Shown piece after piece: positions 27,801 through 42,800 of a stretch of 64,000 nucleotides of DNA (its first letter is position 1; every line of letters begins with the position of its first letter). Both the position numbers and the translations under genes were made by a program. The stretch lies in contig OZ026519.1 in NCBI GenBank assembly GCA_964019695.1, positions 28,797,213 to 28,861,212 on the forward strand. Reading direction: 5' to 3'. The notes under the pieces are model-generated. The model saw nothing but the letters and a program-made list of their open reading frames with translations, searched no databases and was not told where the DNA came from. This DNA comes from Loripinus fragilis. Taxonomy: Eukaryota; Mollusca; Bivalvia; Lucinida; Lucinidae.

Positions 27801-30800
27801 TCATATGATAAATTTGTATTCCGTTATAGAACTGTGTAGTCATTCCAACAGATGAAGGATTATTAGTGAAGGCTTCTACTCAGTGGCTAGAGGGAATACA
27901 GCATGTTGTAGCCCAGATTTGTGGAATTCCAAAAAACAAGTACAGTAACTGCATAAATTGTTTTTATTATATATTTTTGTCTATTCATTTTATGTTTATA
28001 GTTAATCGCTTATACTCATCTATATTCTATGACTTGACTGTAACTAATAATATACATCTTTGCTTGTCATACTAACCCTTAATGGATCATTTAAGTTGTC
28101 AAGTATATAACTTTTTTATTAGTTATTATCTAGATGACTACTCTATGTTTACCAAATGCCTAAACCATTCGACATAACAAAAGGGATAGCATCATTCAAT
28201 AATAAACTTTTCTAAGTTATTCAGACTTTACCACAGCGAAAGGAAAATGTTAGTCATAAACATTTCTTATATTGAATACACACATTGCTTTACTAAAATG
28301 GCAGTAATGGAAATCTACAAAGCAGCTACTCCTATTCAATCAATGAATGCCACCAAGAAACAACAAAACTCACATCATTTACATATGTGACTGAAGAAAG
28401 ATATATATATATTCTGTACCAAATAGAATATAGTAAAACAAAGTAGAGTAAAATATTGAGCTTCTGAATATATACTATATCTTTCTGTTCAGTTTGACAT
28501 TTATAACTTCTTGTCATAACTTTGTCATTTTGTCTTACTGTATTGTACCCACATAAGCTTAATTGAATGTCATTTTAAAAGCCGTTGGCAAACTGTACAC
28601 TTCCATATCAGACGCTCCAGAAAGTGGCGTCTGATAAGGGACTTTCCTGTTGTTTACAGAGTATTAAGAAGAGTAAAATACTACCTAGCAATTCCTAAAT
28701 TGTCAAAAGACTCGTTCAATTGATAAGGGTATGAATGCCAAGTTTGCTTAAGTGTTATAATGTTACTGTTTTCAAGAGTGACTGTGGAGGTGAAACGAGT
28801 GGGTGGCGGATTTGGAGGAAAGATAACAAGAGCTCAGATAAATACTTCTGTCTGTGGACTTGCTGCCTATCTTACCAACAGGTAAATTCCTAAAACCCAC
28901 GTTGTGTGTACGCTAATAAAAGAGTGCATAAGTTTCTAGTCTGCAACTTTACTAACTGGGCTGGTGTAAACGAGAGCATGTTGAGTCTAATGCCTTAAAT
29001 AGTTGGAAACTAAACATTTTTAAAATTATTGATGGTAGAATTTCATTTTATTGCAACAATTTAGATCTTCTACCACCTAAACCTAAATTCACTTTTAGAC
29101 AATTGAAGAAAGGGATCCAGGAATTCCATAGGAAGTTTGTTTTGGCCCCCGCAGATAAGGCTGCTAACAATGTTGTGGTCGTTTGAAAAAGATACTATAT
29201 TAACACCCTAAAGCAAGAACTTAGCACTGCAAAAACATATGAGCGTAACAGGCTTGATGAGACATCTATCGTTGAGAGGCATCGATGCCATATGGCAGCT
29301 AAGTTTGGGTTGTTTGTTGATGAGGACCATAGCAAGCTTCCTACGTTATACTGGTTACCTAAACTTCATAAACGGCCCTATAAGTCACGTTTTATTGCTA
29401 ATTCTAGTGCATGTACAACTACTGAGTTGTCTATTCTTTTGACTTCTTGTCTCACTGCAATTAAAAACCATGTCATTAAATATTGCACAACAGTTTATGA
29501 AAGAAATGGTAAAAATTTATTTTGGTCTATTAAAAATTCAGGTGAAATTCTTAATAAATTGAAGTCTAGAGGTTTTCTAGCATCTGGTTTGTCTACATAT
29601 GATTTCTCTACTCTCTATACTACATTGCCTCATAATCTAATAAAAGAAAAACTAACAGAATTAATTGAACAAACATTTAACAGAGAGGGCTCACTTTATT
29701 TGGCCTGTAATGATAAAAATGCCTTTTTTACTTCTGAACAACCCAAACGATATAAATTGTGGTCATGTCAGAAAATGTGTGATGCGCTCCATTATCTTTT
29801 GGACAATATATTTATAAGATTTGGCTCTAAATTATATAGACAAATTGTCGGTATTCCAATGGGTACTAATTGTGCTCCTCTTGTTGCAGATTTGTTTTTG
29901 TTTTGTTATGAGAGAGACTTTATGTTATCTCTGTCAGACAATAATCAATCTGATGTTATTGAAGCTTTTAACTCTACCTCCAGATATTTAGATGACTTAC
30001 TTAATATGGATAATCCTTATTTTGAACAAATGGTAGGTCAGATATATCCCAATGAACTTCAGTTAAATAAGGCGAATTCTTCTAATACTGAAGCTCCGTT
30101 TTTGGACTTGAACTTGTCAATAACAAATGGCATAGTTTCTTCTAAAATTTATGATAAACGGGATGATTTTAATTTTGAAATAGTAAATTTTCCATTTCTG
30201 GATGGAGATGTTCCTCGCTCTCCTTCCTATGGTGTATATATTTCTCAGCTTATTCGTTTTGCTAGAGTATGTTCTAATGTTGATGACTTCAACAACAGAA
30301 ACTTATTTTTAACTGCTAAATTATTAAAACAAGGTTATAGATATCATAAAATTCGAAAAGCATTTTCTAAATTCTACCACAGACACTCAGAGTTAATTGT
30401 TAAATACAACATTGGGTTAAAAACTCTTCTGCAACAAGGCATATCAGAACCTATATTTTATGGTGATTTAGTCTATAAATTCAAACGAATTGTTGGAAAA
30501 CCTAATTTTAGTGATCAATTCAAAAAGATAGTTAAACGTTATATAAGGGTTGGATATAACTTGGATATCATGCGACAATCTGCATGCCTAGTTGTAAACC
30601 CAATCACGGTTTATAGCTATGGTTTCCTCTTTAATTGCACGATGGTGGGTCGGGCCTCAGACTCTATGACGGCTCTGACGTAAAGCTTTAATCGGTGGGT
30701 TGGGGCCTGATGCTTATCTGTAGCTGGACCCACCGTGGCTCAACTTGAGGTTTTCTTTAGCTCTGATTATCTGTGAGTCATGAGCCCTTTTCTTTGTTTC

Positions 30801-33800
30801 ATCATGGTGTAGTAATTTGATTAGAGTGTTTTTCCATGATGATACATTGCATTAGTTAGATGGCCTCCATGCGAGCTGAACATTTTTTGTACTTCAACAA
30901 CAGCAGAATCTATGGCGAAGATTTGGTACCAGTAAAATGCATTTAAGCCCCCCGGTGGCTTAGGCTGCTGTCCGTTCTAAGGCGGTGGTTCTGTTGTTGT
31001 TGACTTTCTGTTTATTGTTGCTCCCATTGTGGAAGTCTGTAATTGTTCTATGTTTTGTTGTACGTTACTTTATGTCCATTTTAGTATTGCAATCATCTTG
31101 ATGGGGAGGAGAGAGCTGATTGCTTTGCTTAATTTGTCTTCCTGGTGTCTCGTGATGGTTGAGCGACTCTTCCTCACGGTGCCACTGGGTTGTCTGCAGT
31201 TTGTGATTGTGGTATTTCCTGATCATACTCATTTACTATTTTTGTTTTTAAAGTTAATTTATAATGGTCTTATTAAAAAGATAGTGTTTCAATTTTATTG
31301 TACAGATCAGTTTTGATTGAATACTTTATCATAATAATATCATACTGCATACATATTTCAGCTTAATTTCTTCTTTAAACGTTTTCTTCTTTCCTCTTTA
31401 AAATGAGCAGTAAGAATTAACAGACATTTCAGGAATTATGAACAACACTGTGTTTTGATAGGCGTGCTTAAAGCTACATTTTGACCTTCAACGGATCAAA
31501 AGTCATACGAGTCAATGGTATAGCAAGTGGAATGAAAATCAGGATTATATAATGGTTATATTTATCAGTTGTCAGTTCAAAGTGGAAAGCAATGATAGCA
31601 GGTGTTAGGTTTAGAAATAACAGTTACAATCTGAGTAACGTTAGAAGACTCGTTCAATATTTGATCTTTCTGATGTCAAAATCTACCAATAACCACAGCT
31701 AGTGATTATATCATGTAAGAGCCAGTGTTTTGTGGTAATTTAATTAATAAGTCCTAGTTTTACTTATCAATTATGCGAAAAACCCATTAGTATCACAATC
31801 ACTATGCTGGCCCAGTTATATTTCTGTTATAAAACAGTATTGGCAGAAGGTCTTTAACCAAAGTAATAAATAACATCAATTATATCTAGGACAAAAAACA
31901 ATGGAACACATATTTTAGCAACTCCTTTACTAAGATAAAAAGGTAAGTGAGTATGACCAGGAAATACCACAATCACACACTGCAGACCTACCCAAGGTAC
32001 CATGAGTAAGAGCCACTGAACAATTACAGTAGCAAGACATCTGTAACACAATAAAAACAAAGCAGCCAGCTCTCTCTTTCTCTTCAAGATGATTGCAAAA
32101 CTAGAAAGGACTCAAAGTAATGCATACCAAAACAAAGACAAACACAGAACCCCCACAAACAATGGGAAGTACATTAAACAATAGATCAACAGCAACAGAA
32201 CCATCACCTTACAAGGGTCAGCAGCCTAAGCTACCAGAGGGCTTAAATACATTTTACTAGCGCCTAATCTCCGCCCTAGATTCTCTTGTTAAAACACAAA
32301 GTTGCTTTGCTCGCATGGAGGCTTCCTAACTAATGCAATGTATCATCACAGAGAAACAATCAAATCCAATTAACTCACTATGGCGAAACAAAGAAAAGAG
32401 TTAATGACTCATAGATAGTCAGAGCTAAAGAAAATCTCAAGTTGAGCTACGGTTGGTCTGCAGTGTGTGATAATGGTATTTCCTGACCATAATCACTTAC
32501 TTTCAGAACCAGTGGAAGTTTCATTTTTTCAGTTTACTGTATGGCCTTATTGGTGTCATGTCCGTTTACTTTTGGTGGTTCTTTAACAAGTCAGTGTGTA
32601 AAATTATTGGATTAAAATGGTCATGGTACTTGACACAGTAAAAGTGTCAGTCTCTACATCTATGCAAAGCTAATCAAATATGCTTGATTTCCTGTGTTTG
32701 CTGTTCAGTGTGTGTGTGTGTGTTATTTTGTTCAGACCTAGCCCAGTTAAATAGTTATTTGTGTCAATTATAGTTGAGCAATCCTACCACTGAAGAGGAG
32801 AGGACTGCTTGCGTTGCTTTTGTTGTGTTCCTGATTAACATGTGTGTATTTGGTTGTCTAAAAGCTGTCACGTGTTGATTTGTGCTCTGTGATTGTGACA
32901 TGTTATGGCCATACTCACACTTATTTTTTATTGTATTACCTTTAAAATACATGTACATCTATTATGATGATATTGCAAACATTGATATTGTTTAAAATGT
33001 GTGTTGCTCACTTTCCTATTGTACATATTTCGCAGTTTATTTGTTTTGCGAGATCTAATGTTAGTGACTATAACAACAAAAACACATTTTGAATGCCAAG
33101 ATATGGATACAAAGTTATTGATATTTAAAGCCTGTTCTAAATTCTAGGGCAGACACACTGAATTTACACTACTGCAACAGAGCATATTAAAGTCAGTATT
33201 TGATGGTGATTTAGTTACTAAATTTAAAACAGTCGTTGGAAAACCTAATTTTAGTGATCAATTTATAAAGATTATCAAACCTTATAAAAAGAAGCTTGAT
33301 ATAATATGGACATTGACATGTCTTGCTGTAAGCCCAATCAAGGTAATGGGAATGATTTTCTCTTAAATTGCACGACAGTCAGTCAGGCCTCAGATTCAAT
33401 GGCGGCCCTAACATATAGCTATAATCGATTGGCCGGTGTCTAATGCTTGTCTTTGGCTGGACCACCATGGCTCAACTTGGGATTTTCCATTAAGTCGGAA
33501 TATCTGTGAGTCGTGAGCCCTTTACTTTGTTTCATCAAAGTGTGTTTAATTAATTAGATTCTCCAAGTGGCGTTCTAAAGCAGTGGTTCTGTTGTTGTTG
33601 ATTCATTGTTGTTGTTTTTGGTGCTTCCATTGTTTGTAGGAGTTCTGTCTTTGATCCTTGTTTTGTTATTCATTTCTTTGGGTCCCTCTAGTTTTGCAAC
33701 ATCTTGGAGGAGAAGAGAGAGCTGACTGTGACTCCTCCTTGTGGTGCCGTAGGTTGGTCAGCAGTGTGGTATTGAATGTGGTATTTCCTGATCATACTCA

Positions 33801-36800
33801 CTTCTGTTTTTAATTTATGAGCAGTAAAAACTGTAATGATTGTACATATATTAAGGCTTATTGAGTCATTAGTTGATCTCTGGCACAAGAACCAAACTCT
33901 TATGAGCTGGACTAAATGCATTACTAATTGGTCATGTCAGAAAATGTGTGATGCTCTCCATTATCTTTTGGACAATATATTTATAAGATTTGGCTCGAAA
34001 TTATATAGACAAATTGTAGGTATTCCAATGGGTACTAATTGTGCTCCTCTTATTGCAGTTTGCTTTTGTTTTGTTATGAGAGAGGCTTTATGTTGTCTCT
34101 GTCAGACAATAATCATTATTATTAAAGCTTTTCATTCCACCCCCAGATATTAAAATGACTTACTTAATATTGATAATCCTTATTTTGAACAAATGGTAGG
34201 TAAGATATATCCTACTGAACTTCAGTTAAATAAGGCTAATTCTTCTGATACTGAGGCTCCGTTTTTGGACTTGAACTTGTCAATAACAAATGGCATAGTT
34301 TGTTCTAAAATTTATAATAAACGGGATGATTTTAATTTTGAAATAGTAAATTTCCCATTTCTTAATGGAGATGTTCCTCGCTCCCCTTCCTATGGTGTAT
34401 ATATTTCTCAGCTTATTTGTTTTGCTAGAGTGTGTTCAAATGTTGATGACTTCAACAACAGAACCTTATTTTTAACTGATAAGTTATTAAAACAAGGTCT
34501 TAGATATCATAAAATTCGAAAAGCATTTTCTACATTCTACCACAGACACTCAGAGTTAATTGTTAAGTACAACAATGGGTTAAAACTCTTCTGCAGCAAG
34601 GCATATCAGAACCTATATTTTATGGTGATTTAGTTTATAAATTCAAACAAATTGTTGGAAAATCTTATTTTAGTGATCAATTCAAAAAGATTGTAAAACG
34701 TTATATAAAGGTTGGATATAACTTGGATATCATGCGACAGCCTGTATGCCTGGTTTAAAACCCAGGTACAGTTTATAGCTATGGTTTCCTCTTTAATTGC
34801 ACGATGGTGGGTCAGGCCTCAGAGTCTATGACAGCTCTGACGTAAAGCTTTAATCGATGGGTTGGTGCCTGATGCGTATCTGTAGGTGGACCCACCCTGG
34901 TTCAACGTGAGGTTTTCTTTAGCTCTGACTATCTGTGAATCATATGCCCTTTTGCTTTGTTTCATCATGGTTTTTTAATTTTATTAGAGTGTTTCTCCAT
35001 GATGATACATTGCATTAGTTAGATGGCCTCCAGGCGAGCTGAACATTTCCTGTACTTCAACAACAGCAGAATCTAGGGCTAAGATTTGGTATCAGTAAAA
35101 TGCATTTAAGCCCCCCCCCCCCCAGTGGCTTCTGCGGCTATCCTTTCTAAGGCGGCGGTTCTGTTGTTGTTGACTTTTTGTTTATTGTTACTCCCATTGT
35201 GGGAGTCTGTGATTTTTCTATGATTTGTTGAACGTTACATTATGTCCATTCTAGTATTGCAATCATCTTGATTGGGAAGGGAGAGATGGTTGATTTTATT
35301 AGTTTGTCTTCCTGGTGTCTAGTGATGGTTGAGTGGCTCTTTCTCGTGGGGCCATGGGGTTGTCTGCGGTTTGTGATTGTGGTATTTCCTGATCATACAC
35401 ACTTACTATTTTTGATTGAATAGCTTATAATCAATGATTGGAGTATTCAAATGTTTATATCTGTTTTTCACATCAACATATCTTATTCGATGTGATTAGC
35501 ATTACCATCTGTATTGAGGAAGATACTCCAGTAAGTCATCATTGTATAACATTTTAAGACTAATGTGTATCAAACTTTACAGACCAGTACGAATGAAAAT
35601 GCCATTGTGGACAAATATGGAAGTGGCAGGAAAAAGAAATGCTTATAAAGCTGACTACCAGGTAAAAACTACGAAATAATTTATTTAATTTTGTGGAAAC
35701 AGGTTAATATAAACACTAGATTGAGTAGAGGTTCATCTCAAATAATTATCAGAATTTTATCTTTGAGCTTTTAATAATTTGAGTAAATAAATTGACAGTG
35801 CAGACCCTGATGAAATACTGTCACTTGTTGCTTTATGCAATGCTCAGAAAGTATATGTTTATCCAGATTAAATTGGTTATTGATTTGACACTAGTAGGAT
35901 TACTAGGCCTTTACGTCACTTCATTTTGGAATGTGGCGACTTTGCACAAGTAAGAAATAATAGCTTCCATGTTGATAACACGAATCAGTTATTTCAGTAT
36001 ATACTTATTGATAGTATTATGACATCTTTAAGACAAATAATTTTCTTTAACAAAATTTAATCTCTATTTTTTTAAAAACCGTGTTTTGCTTTCTATTTAT
36101 ATTGTCCTATAACGCCCTGTATATAGTATCATTACATCATTATGACCGTTTATCACTATATTCTGTTCAGTCAAAGAATATGTACAGTGGTCTGGACTTA
36201 GCTCTTTGAAACTGTCAGATATTATACATGATCTTTACTGTCAACAATCGTTCTGAAACCCGAAGTCATTTAAAAAATAATTATTATCATCCATTTTATT
36301 TTTTACAATTTTTTACCTTTTCCTTCCAAATTACCATCTAACGCTAATGACCCAAAAGGGTTGATGCGTTGTTAAGCACCAAACAAACAAACAAGCATTA
36401 CTAGGCTCTTTAGATCTTTTTAGATTTTGTCTAATAATGTAGTTTTTTCTTTGACATTAAAGGTTACTATAGAAGGGCCTAGACAATATACAAAAACCAT
36501 TATTGTCTTAACATAAAAACTAATATGATGATGTTTCTTAACATATGGTCTGTTGCTATACTATTAGGTTGGTCATGACACGGACGGTAAAATCAGTGCT
36601 ATTATTGTGAAATACTACAGTGACTATGGATATGTCGGCAATGAGAACAACCGCCTTCTTATACTGAGAAACTATATGGATAATGGTAACAACACTGTTG
36701 CATTTTTTTTGCAATATAGATAATACTTACAGAAATAGGACATATATGACATAGTTGATTACATTCAAGTGTTTATTTTAAAAATCCCCATTTGCATAAC

Positions 36801-39800
36801 AGAATGGAACCTATTAAGAATTAGTAAGATTCTAAATTACTTTGTCAAAAAAACTCTACAAAGCATTCAATGAACGTAAAATAGAAACTGAGTATTAGGG
36901 GTTGCAAATTGTCAGACAGTCACAACATTTTGTGGAGACATGCCATGTGATATAATAATTGATCAAAGGATGTAGAAGCTGTGCCATGAAAACATATTGT
37001 TCGATTTAACCTGGTTTTACCACCTTGACATTGAACGCAGAAACCAAATGCATATCTGTGTTTGTCTGGTTATCGTGAAACTCTTGTGCCAAAAATGATC
37101 GGAGTATAAACAAAGAATGAGGAAGTTATGCTTCTGAAAAGAAATTTCCAACTAACTCTGGCCAGTGACCTCGGTCTTTAGCATGCTGATATTGGTTATA
37201 TAAGCGACACATTGTCTTATTATGTTGGTTACTTGTGCCAAGTCTTGTGAAAATCAAGCAATGTACATGTATGTTGAAGTTGTGGTTCTAAAATGAATAT
37301 TGCGTACAATCAACATCACCCCTATGATATGCTTACTAAAACAAAGCGAGTTTTGAAAAAATAAACATGGCCATCTGTTTATTTTTTTCCTGACTCAAGT
37401 TTGCTGACTTTTTGGTCTTATGATCTTAGAAATCATTATTTGCACCAGTTTCTATACTTGAGAGTTCTTTGTCTTGATCACATGTATTCTTGTCAAAGCA
37501 CATTGTCCACTTGGAATTAGCATACACCTGACACTAGGTAGATCAAGAGAACTTTCAGTGTGACAATGTTCCAGAGAGGGCCTTGCCGTTTAGTGGAGAA
37601 GAAGAAGGGGAAAAGTAATCCTGAGCCATCGCCTACTCTATGCTTTGGCAATGCCATTAACCCAAGAATTTGCAAAATATCATGTTATTTTACCGAATTG
37701 AAAATTGAAAATTGCTGAAACACAACTCATTTTAATAAAAAAAAATAGATTCATAAGTTTAATTTAATAATTGAAACACAAACAATGCTCTCAATGCATA
37801 TCAAATATAAATTATGTATACAGTTGGGAATTGGATGAAAATCTAAGCTCATGTTGGCATAATGTAGTTGGCTGTTTTTGTTGTGTTTTGTAAAGTATAG
37901 TTTGGGACTGTGTCTGGTCGTATTTACTTACTGTTGGGATATAAGCTAAAAAAAATATTACCATTAAATTCAGATAAGGAATAACTTTCGTTTGAATGTA
38001 ATTACATTTTGACTGCAAGATAACTTTTACATGTACCAGTCTCATAAAGAATACTTTTGCGGCATACGAAAACAAAAATCTAACTGTGTTGGATATTCAA
38101 TTGAATATATCATTATTACATAAATAGTATCTTATTAGTTGTTCACTTTCTTTTTCTTTTAAAGTTCTTTTCCATGTCATGATTCTTTGTTATCTAATGA
38201 AATAATTTACTTCTTTTTCAGCATATTCTTGCCCAAATTGGGATGCCAGAGTAGTTGCATGCCGTACAAATAAACCTCCTAGCTGTGCCTGTCGATCACC
38301 AGGTGAGGGCTTAATTATCTCTTCTCACATTTTAGCACAAAGATTTGTTGTTTTTCTGTAAATTTATGATACATACAACATTATTTAACCTAGGCCTCTA
38401 GGTCGAAATACTTTTTCATGCACAACTTAAGTGATCATATAGCATTTTAGCCGTTCCAAGGCGGTACTTCCGTTGTGGATCATTTGTGTTATTTGTGTTT
38501 TGTGTTTGTCATGCTTTCGCGTTTGTTTATTGCTGCCTTGTGGTCACCTGAAGGGAAATGGTTGACCTTTTGGCTCTTGTTTGTGATGTTTATTGTGATT
38601 TTGTTACTTTGCCATTTGGTATCCTGGGACAGGTGTGGATTTTGATTGTTATGAGTCCTGATCCTTGCTGGATTTCTTACTTTGATTTAATTTGAACAAT
38701 ATATGTAGGTCTAATATATTCTGCTATCACTTATACATAAATAACAATATTCAAACGTTCCTTTCATGAGCTCAAGGATATGGGCTTACTGCTAGAAGTC
38801 ATGCATTTAGGGTTGGCGTGCAGTTCATATCCATATTGGAGACAAAACATATGAAAAGCGAAATGATTTGAGCATAGTTTGAACAATTGCATTTCTTTCG
38901 TCCAATGAAACAGTACTTTGAAAGTCACAAAGTGTGAATAAACCTCTAAGATGTACCATATATTAGAAACAAGTTGTTTTTGTACTAAGAAATTGTAATG
39001 TATATTCAAAATGCATGTAAACAGTACAATTAATTAAATGCCCACAAAACATGTTTACCAAGGACCTCTGACGGTGGTAATGGGAATCACAGTGTATCGC
39101 TGCCTATAATTTTGATAAAAATAAAAATCGATCAAATGTTTCCATCTTTATATATAAGCTCGCTGTTGGTCCATATTTTATGATATTGCATTTCATTTCC
39201 TATTTCCATGAATGTACGGCTTTATTTTGGGGCTAAAATGGTCACTTTTTGCATTATACATATAGGAAATAGAAAAATATTTTTAAAACATCATTCCCCC
39301 CTGAGTTCCAACAAATCCTTTTGCACGTAAATGTGTTCCCATATTTTACATGATATATGTGAAAAGCTAGCTGGAACTCGGGGGGGGGGGGGGGGGGGCG
39401 GGGGGGGGGGAATGATATCCCACAGCCCAAAATGTGATGACTGGGTGAGCCCAATCATTAGCATTTGGATTTTTGGTGTGCTCTCTTGAAAGTCTTTTTC
39501 CCAGTATAATGAAATAATTAGTACAAGTAAGCTTCCTTTCCATAACCGATTAGTCATAAAATATTACAACGTTATTGGCATATTTTTCTATAGATTATGG
39601 AAACTGCCCTTTTACTAAGTTCAGCTGGTAGATTATTTTGCACTAATACTGTATCTATCCAATACACATAAACTACATGGCCTTTGACTAGGTGTACTTT
39701 ACGCATGGATGAATGGTTATAGTACATTGCTGCATAATATTGCACCAGGTAAATACATTGTCATCAAGGTTGAATATGGACTACAGTTGCACTTCAAAAT

Positions 39801-42800
39801 ATTTCTTAACAAATCAGATAGAAAAAACAACAACAAAAATAATCACTAAAATGCTCATGGTTTTGGACTTTAAAATACTTTCACTGTGATTTGTAGTCAA
39901 GTATTGATAATATAATACCCTTACAGGTAAAAATAATTGATTTCTAAATATTTTGGTGAAGTCAAATTTAGCAACCCCTACCCCCTTTGATAGGGTCTCC
40001 TATTTTGTTGTATGGGTTTGCCGGTCTTATTATAACCTTAATTTATTCCTAATACATCAATCGTCCTATCCAAAAGGAAACCAGTGATATCTTATGCATA
40101 GGGAAGTTTTGGGAAGGATCTGAAAAATAGGCAGATACCCTATCAAAGTGTCAGAGGTCCTTGCATTGATGCCTTTTGTTGATGCAGGTTTGATAAGAAA
40201 TATGAATTTTATGACAAATATTATTTGAGCCATTTAATGAGAACTTAACAGTAATATAGTAATAGTGTGTTTCTTTATTGTTTGGTATATCATTGGCTGA
40301 CAATATAAACCTTTACCTATAAAGACTTAAAAAGATTGCCCTCAATCATTGAGCACTTATTTATTAAGATACTGTATTAAATCTAACCTTGATTTTGTTT
40401 TGGTGTTTTGGTTTTGGTTTTGAACATATGATTTTATCTCCATTTAATTTTTATTTATTGATACATTTGACAGTCATCTATGAAGGGTCTATATTCAGTC
40501 TTGTCGAAGCATTTAATGCTTCACACAAGATTAAATATTTGATCATAGGTCAAATTCAGCGAATATTTGGTGCATAAACTTGTGAATATTTTCTGTTACA
40601 CCATTTTTACATTTGTTTTAGATGCTCAAAAGAACTGTGACAATTCTTTGATTACCCACAAAATATATTTTGATTAAAAAATGTAACAATAATGTACAAT
40701 TTAATGTTTTTTATCTGGAGACATCTAGATAACAATTAATATTGTCAACAAGTCACTTGGATAGCTTATCGTGAACGGTTATAGAATATCTAAGTATAAG
40801 AACAAAACAATTACAGGTTCAGTACCAGCAATATTCATCATGGAGCAAATGATGGAGCACATAGCCACAACATTGAACAAAGATCCAACAGCTATTAGAA
40901 GACTTAATATGTATAAACAAGGACAGGTAACATTTGCAGGTCCAGATGGTGGGACTTGGAGTCCGGACTACACCTGGGAAATTGCAAAGCTTAACACTTC
41001 CTTAGGAATACTGATCTGGACTCACCTTGAAAAATCACAAAGCTATCGAGCAAACATTTAATGCTGGGCTATCATCATCTGGCCAACAAAACGCCATTTA
41101 AATGGCGTTACGCTGACATGTCGATGATGGTCCACTTATTATTGTAAACTGAGTTTCCTTAGGCATACTGGTATGTATCGCCTTGAAAAATCCGCGAAGT
41201 TTAGACATATAGTAAAGCCTGTAAAAAACGGCCACTCAAAATAGACATAACAAAGGTCTTAATAACAACTGGTACCTTAAAGAAAGTCGCAAGTAAAGTA
41301 TTGCAGAATGCTTCCTTTGTAGCAGTCTGCCATACTTTTGACCTGCATTAAGCGATAATTTGTATTGAAAACCATTGTTGATATTTTTGAGAGTGGCTGT
41401 TTTACACTGGTTTTACTGTATACCTTGACTAAAATATCAGGCTGGACATTTTAGAGGCTTTACCTATATGTGATAAGTACTACAATATAATGTGCAGCCC
41501 AAGTTAGGTTCCTTCAAACATACTATTAAAGTCTGTTTGGTTAAAGCTTATGAGATGTTGGTTGAATTGCATATGAATACATGTATTCACAGACGTACAG
41601 CAATTTAATCAATTAGAGTAAAAAGGTATTTAGTTTGACCTGAGCCTTTTTTGACTTTACTACTGTGCCATTGCAAAACTTTATGATGACTCTGTTGGCA
41701 GTTTGCGGGTGCAAAGGACAAATGATATGGCCTGGCTTGTTTTGTTGTTATTCTCAAAAACTTTTTATAGCAAATGCAATGTTAAGAAAGAAGATTTAAT
41801 AAGCTCATTTAGATATGCCTCTGGTACCTAAATTGAATAAGCATTCTGAGATTTATCCTATATTTGAGCACGCTTATATCATATAGAAATACTGTCTTTG
41901 AGCGATCGATGCTTTGTTTTAGCAATCTGCAGATATCATAAAGCCCTTAAGTTTCCTAAGTTGTGCATTACCTGCTTATCAAATGAGACTCAAACCGTTT
42001 GCAATAATATGAAACACTTCAAACAAACTACAAATAATAATATTGATACCCCTGTGATTATTAATTGTTAATATTATGTAATTTCATACAATCAATCATA
42101 ATAAGTGATATGTCTGCTGTATCGTTTCTTTGCACAGGTGACACCTATTGGAATGACATTAAGTCACTGCAATCTAGAACCAGTTATGAATGAGCTGATG
42201 ACTTCAGGTCAAATTAGTGCAAGACAACAAGCCATAGTGACTTTTAACAGCGTAAGTTTGTTCAATAAAATCTTATGCTAAATGTTGTCTTGAATTTTAT
42301 TTTTTAATGTGCCGTGTTGCAAGAAAACCTGTCTTTGGGGTTTCTGACCACTTCATACCCAAACCAGACTGCCCACCTACATTAACTAGCTAATGTAATA
42401 TAAGTTCGTTTGTTGCAAGTTCTGATATGATACTTTTCCAATGAGCGAATAACAAAGTCGCTGATCATACTGCGTGGACAGTCTAGTCTGGCCTGTACCT
42501 TCGTTGTTTACAAACCCCTAAAGACAGGTTTTCTTGCGTCAAGTCCCAAATGTAACGCAAGGATATCACCCAATATACCAAATGTTTTTTACATGTTAAT
42601 TGAGCTTTGCCAGCAGTAATGGACCCTTCCAAATAATTTTATTTATTATGACATGAGTGTGGCCTTCCCCCGTTGTCATACTCGCTTGATTTATGGCTAA
42701 AAGTATTGTCTTCTATGCTGCTAATAGAACATAAAAATAGTCGGCATATATCTTTAATAAGATTATTACTTATTGTAGATAACAATACCACTAGTAAATA

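Noticed and set aside
29239..29442. 67-codon plus frame overlapping the PLE RT
   Set aside because: Out of frame with the RT, no domain.
30684..31240. Hammerhead ribozyme in the PLE tail
   Set aside because: PLEs often carry such ribozymes, so I looked for the ctgatga...gaaa core. The closest match (tgatgaaac on the minus strand) lacks the stem II between the two boxes, so I do not claim one.
39254..39557. Minus frames with long poly-proline
   Set aside because: Produced by the poly-G tract; no conserved sequence around it.
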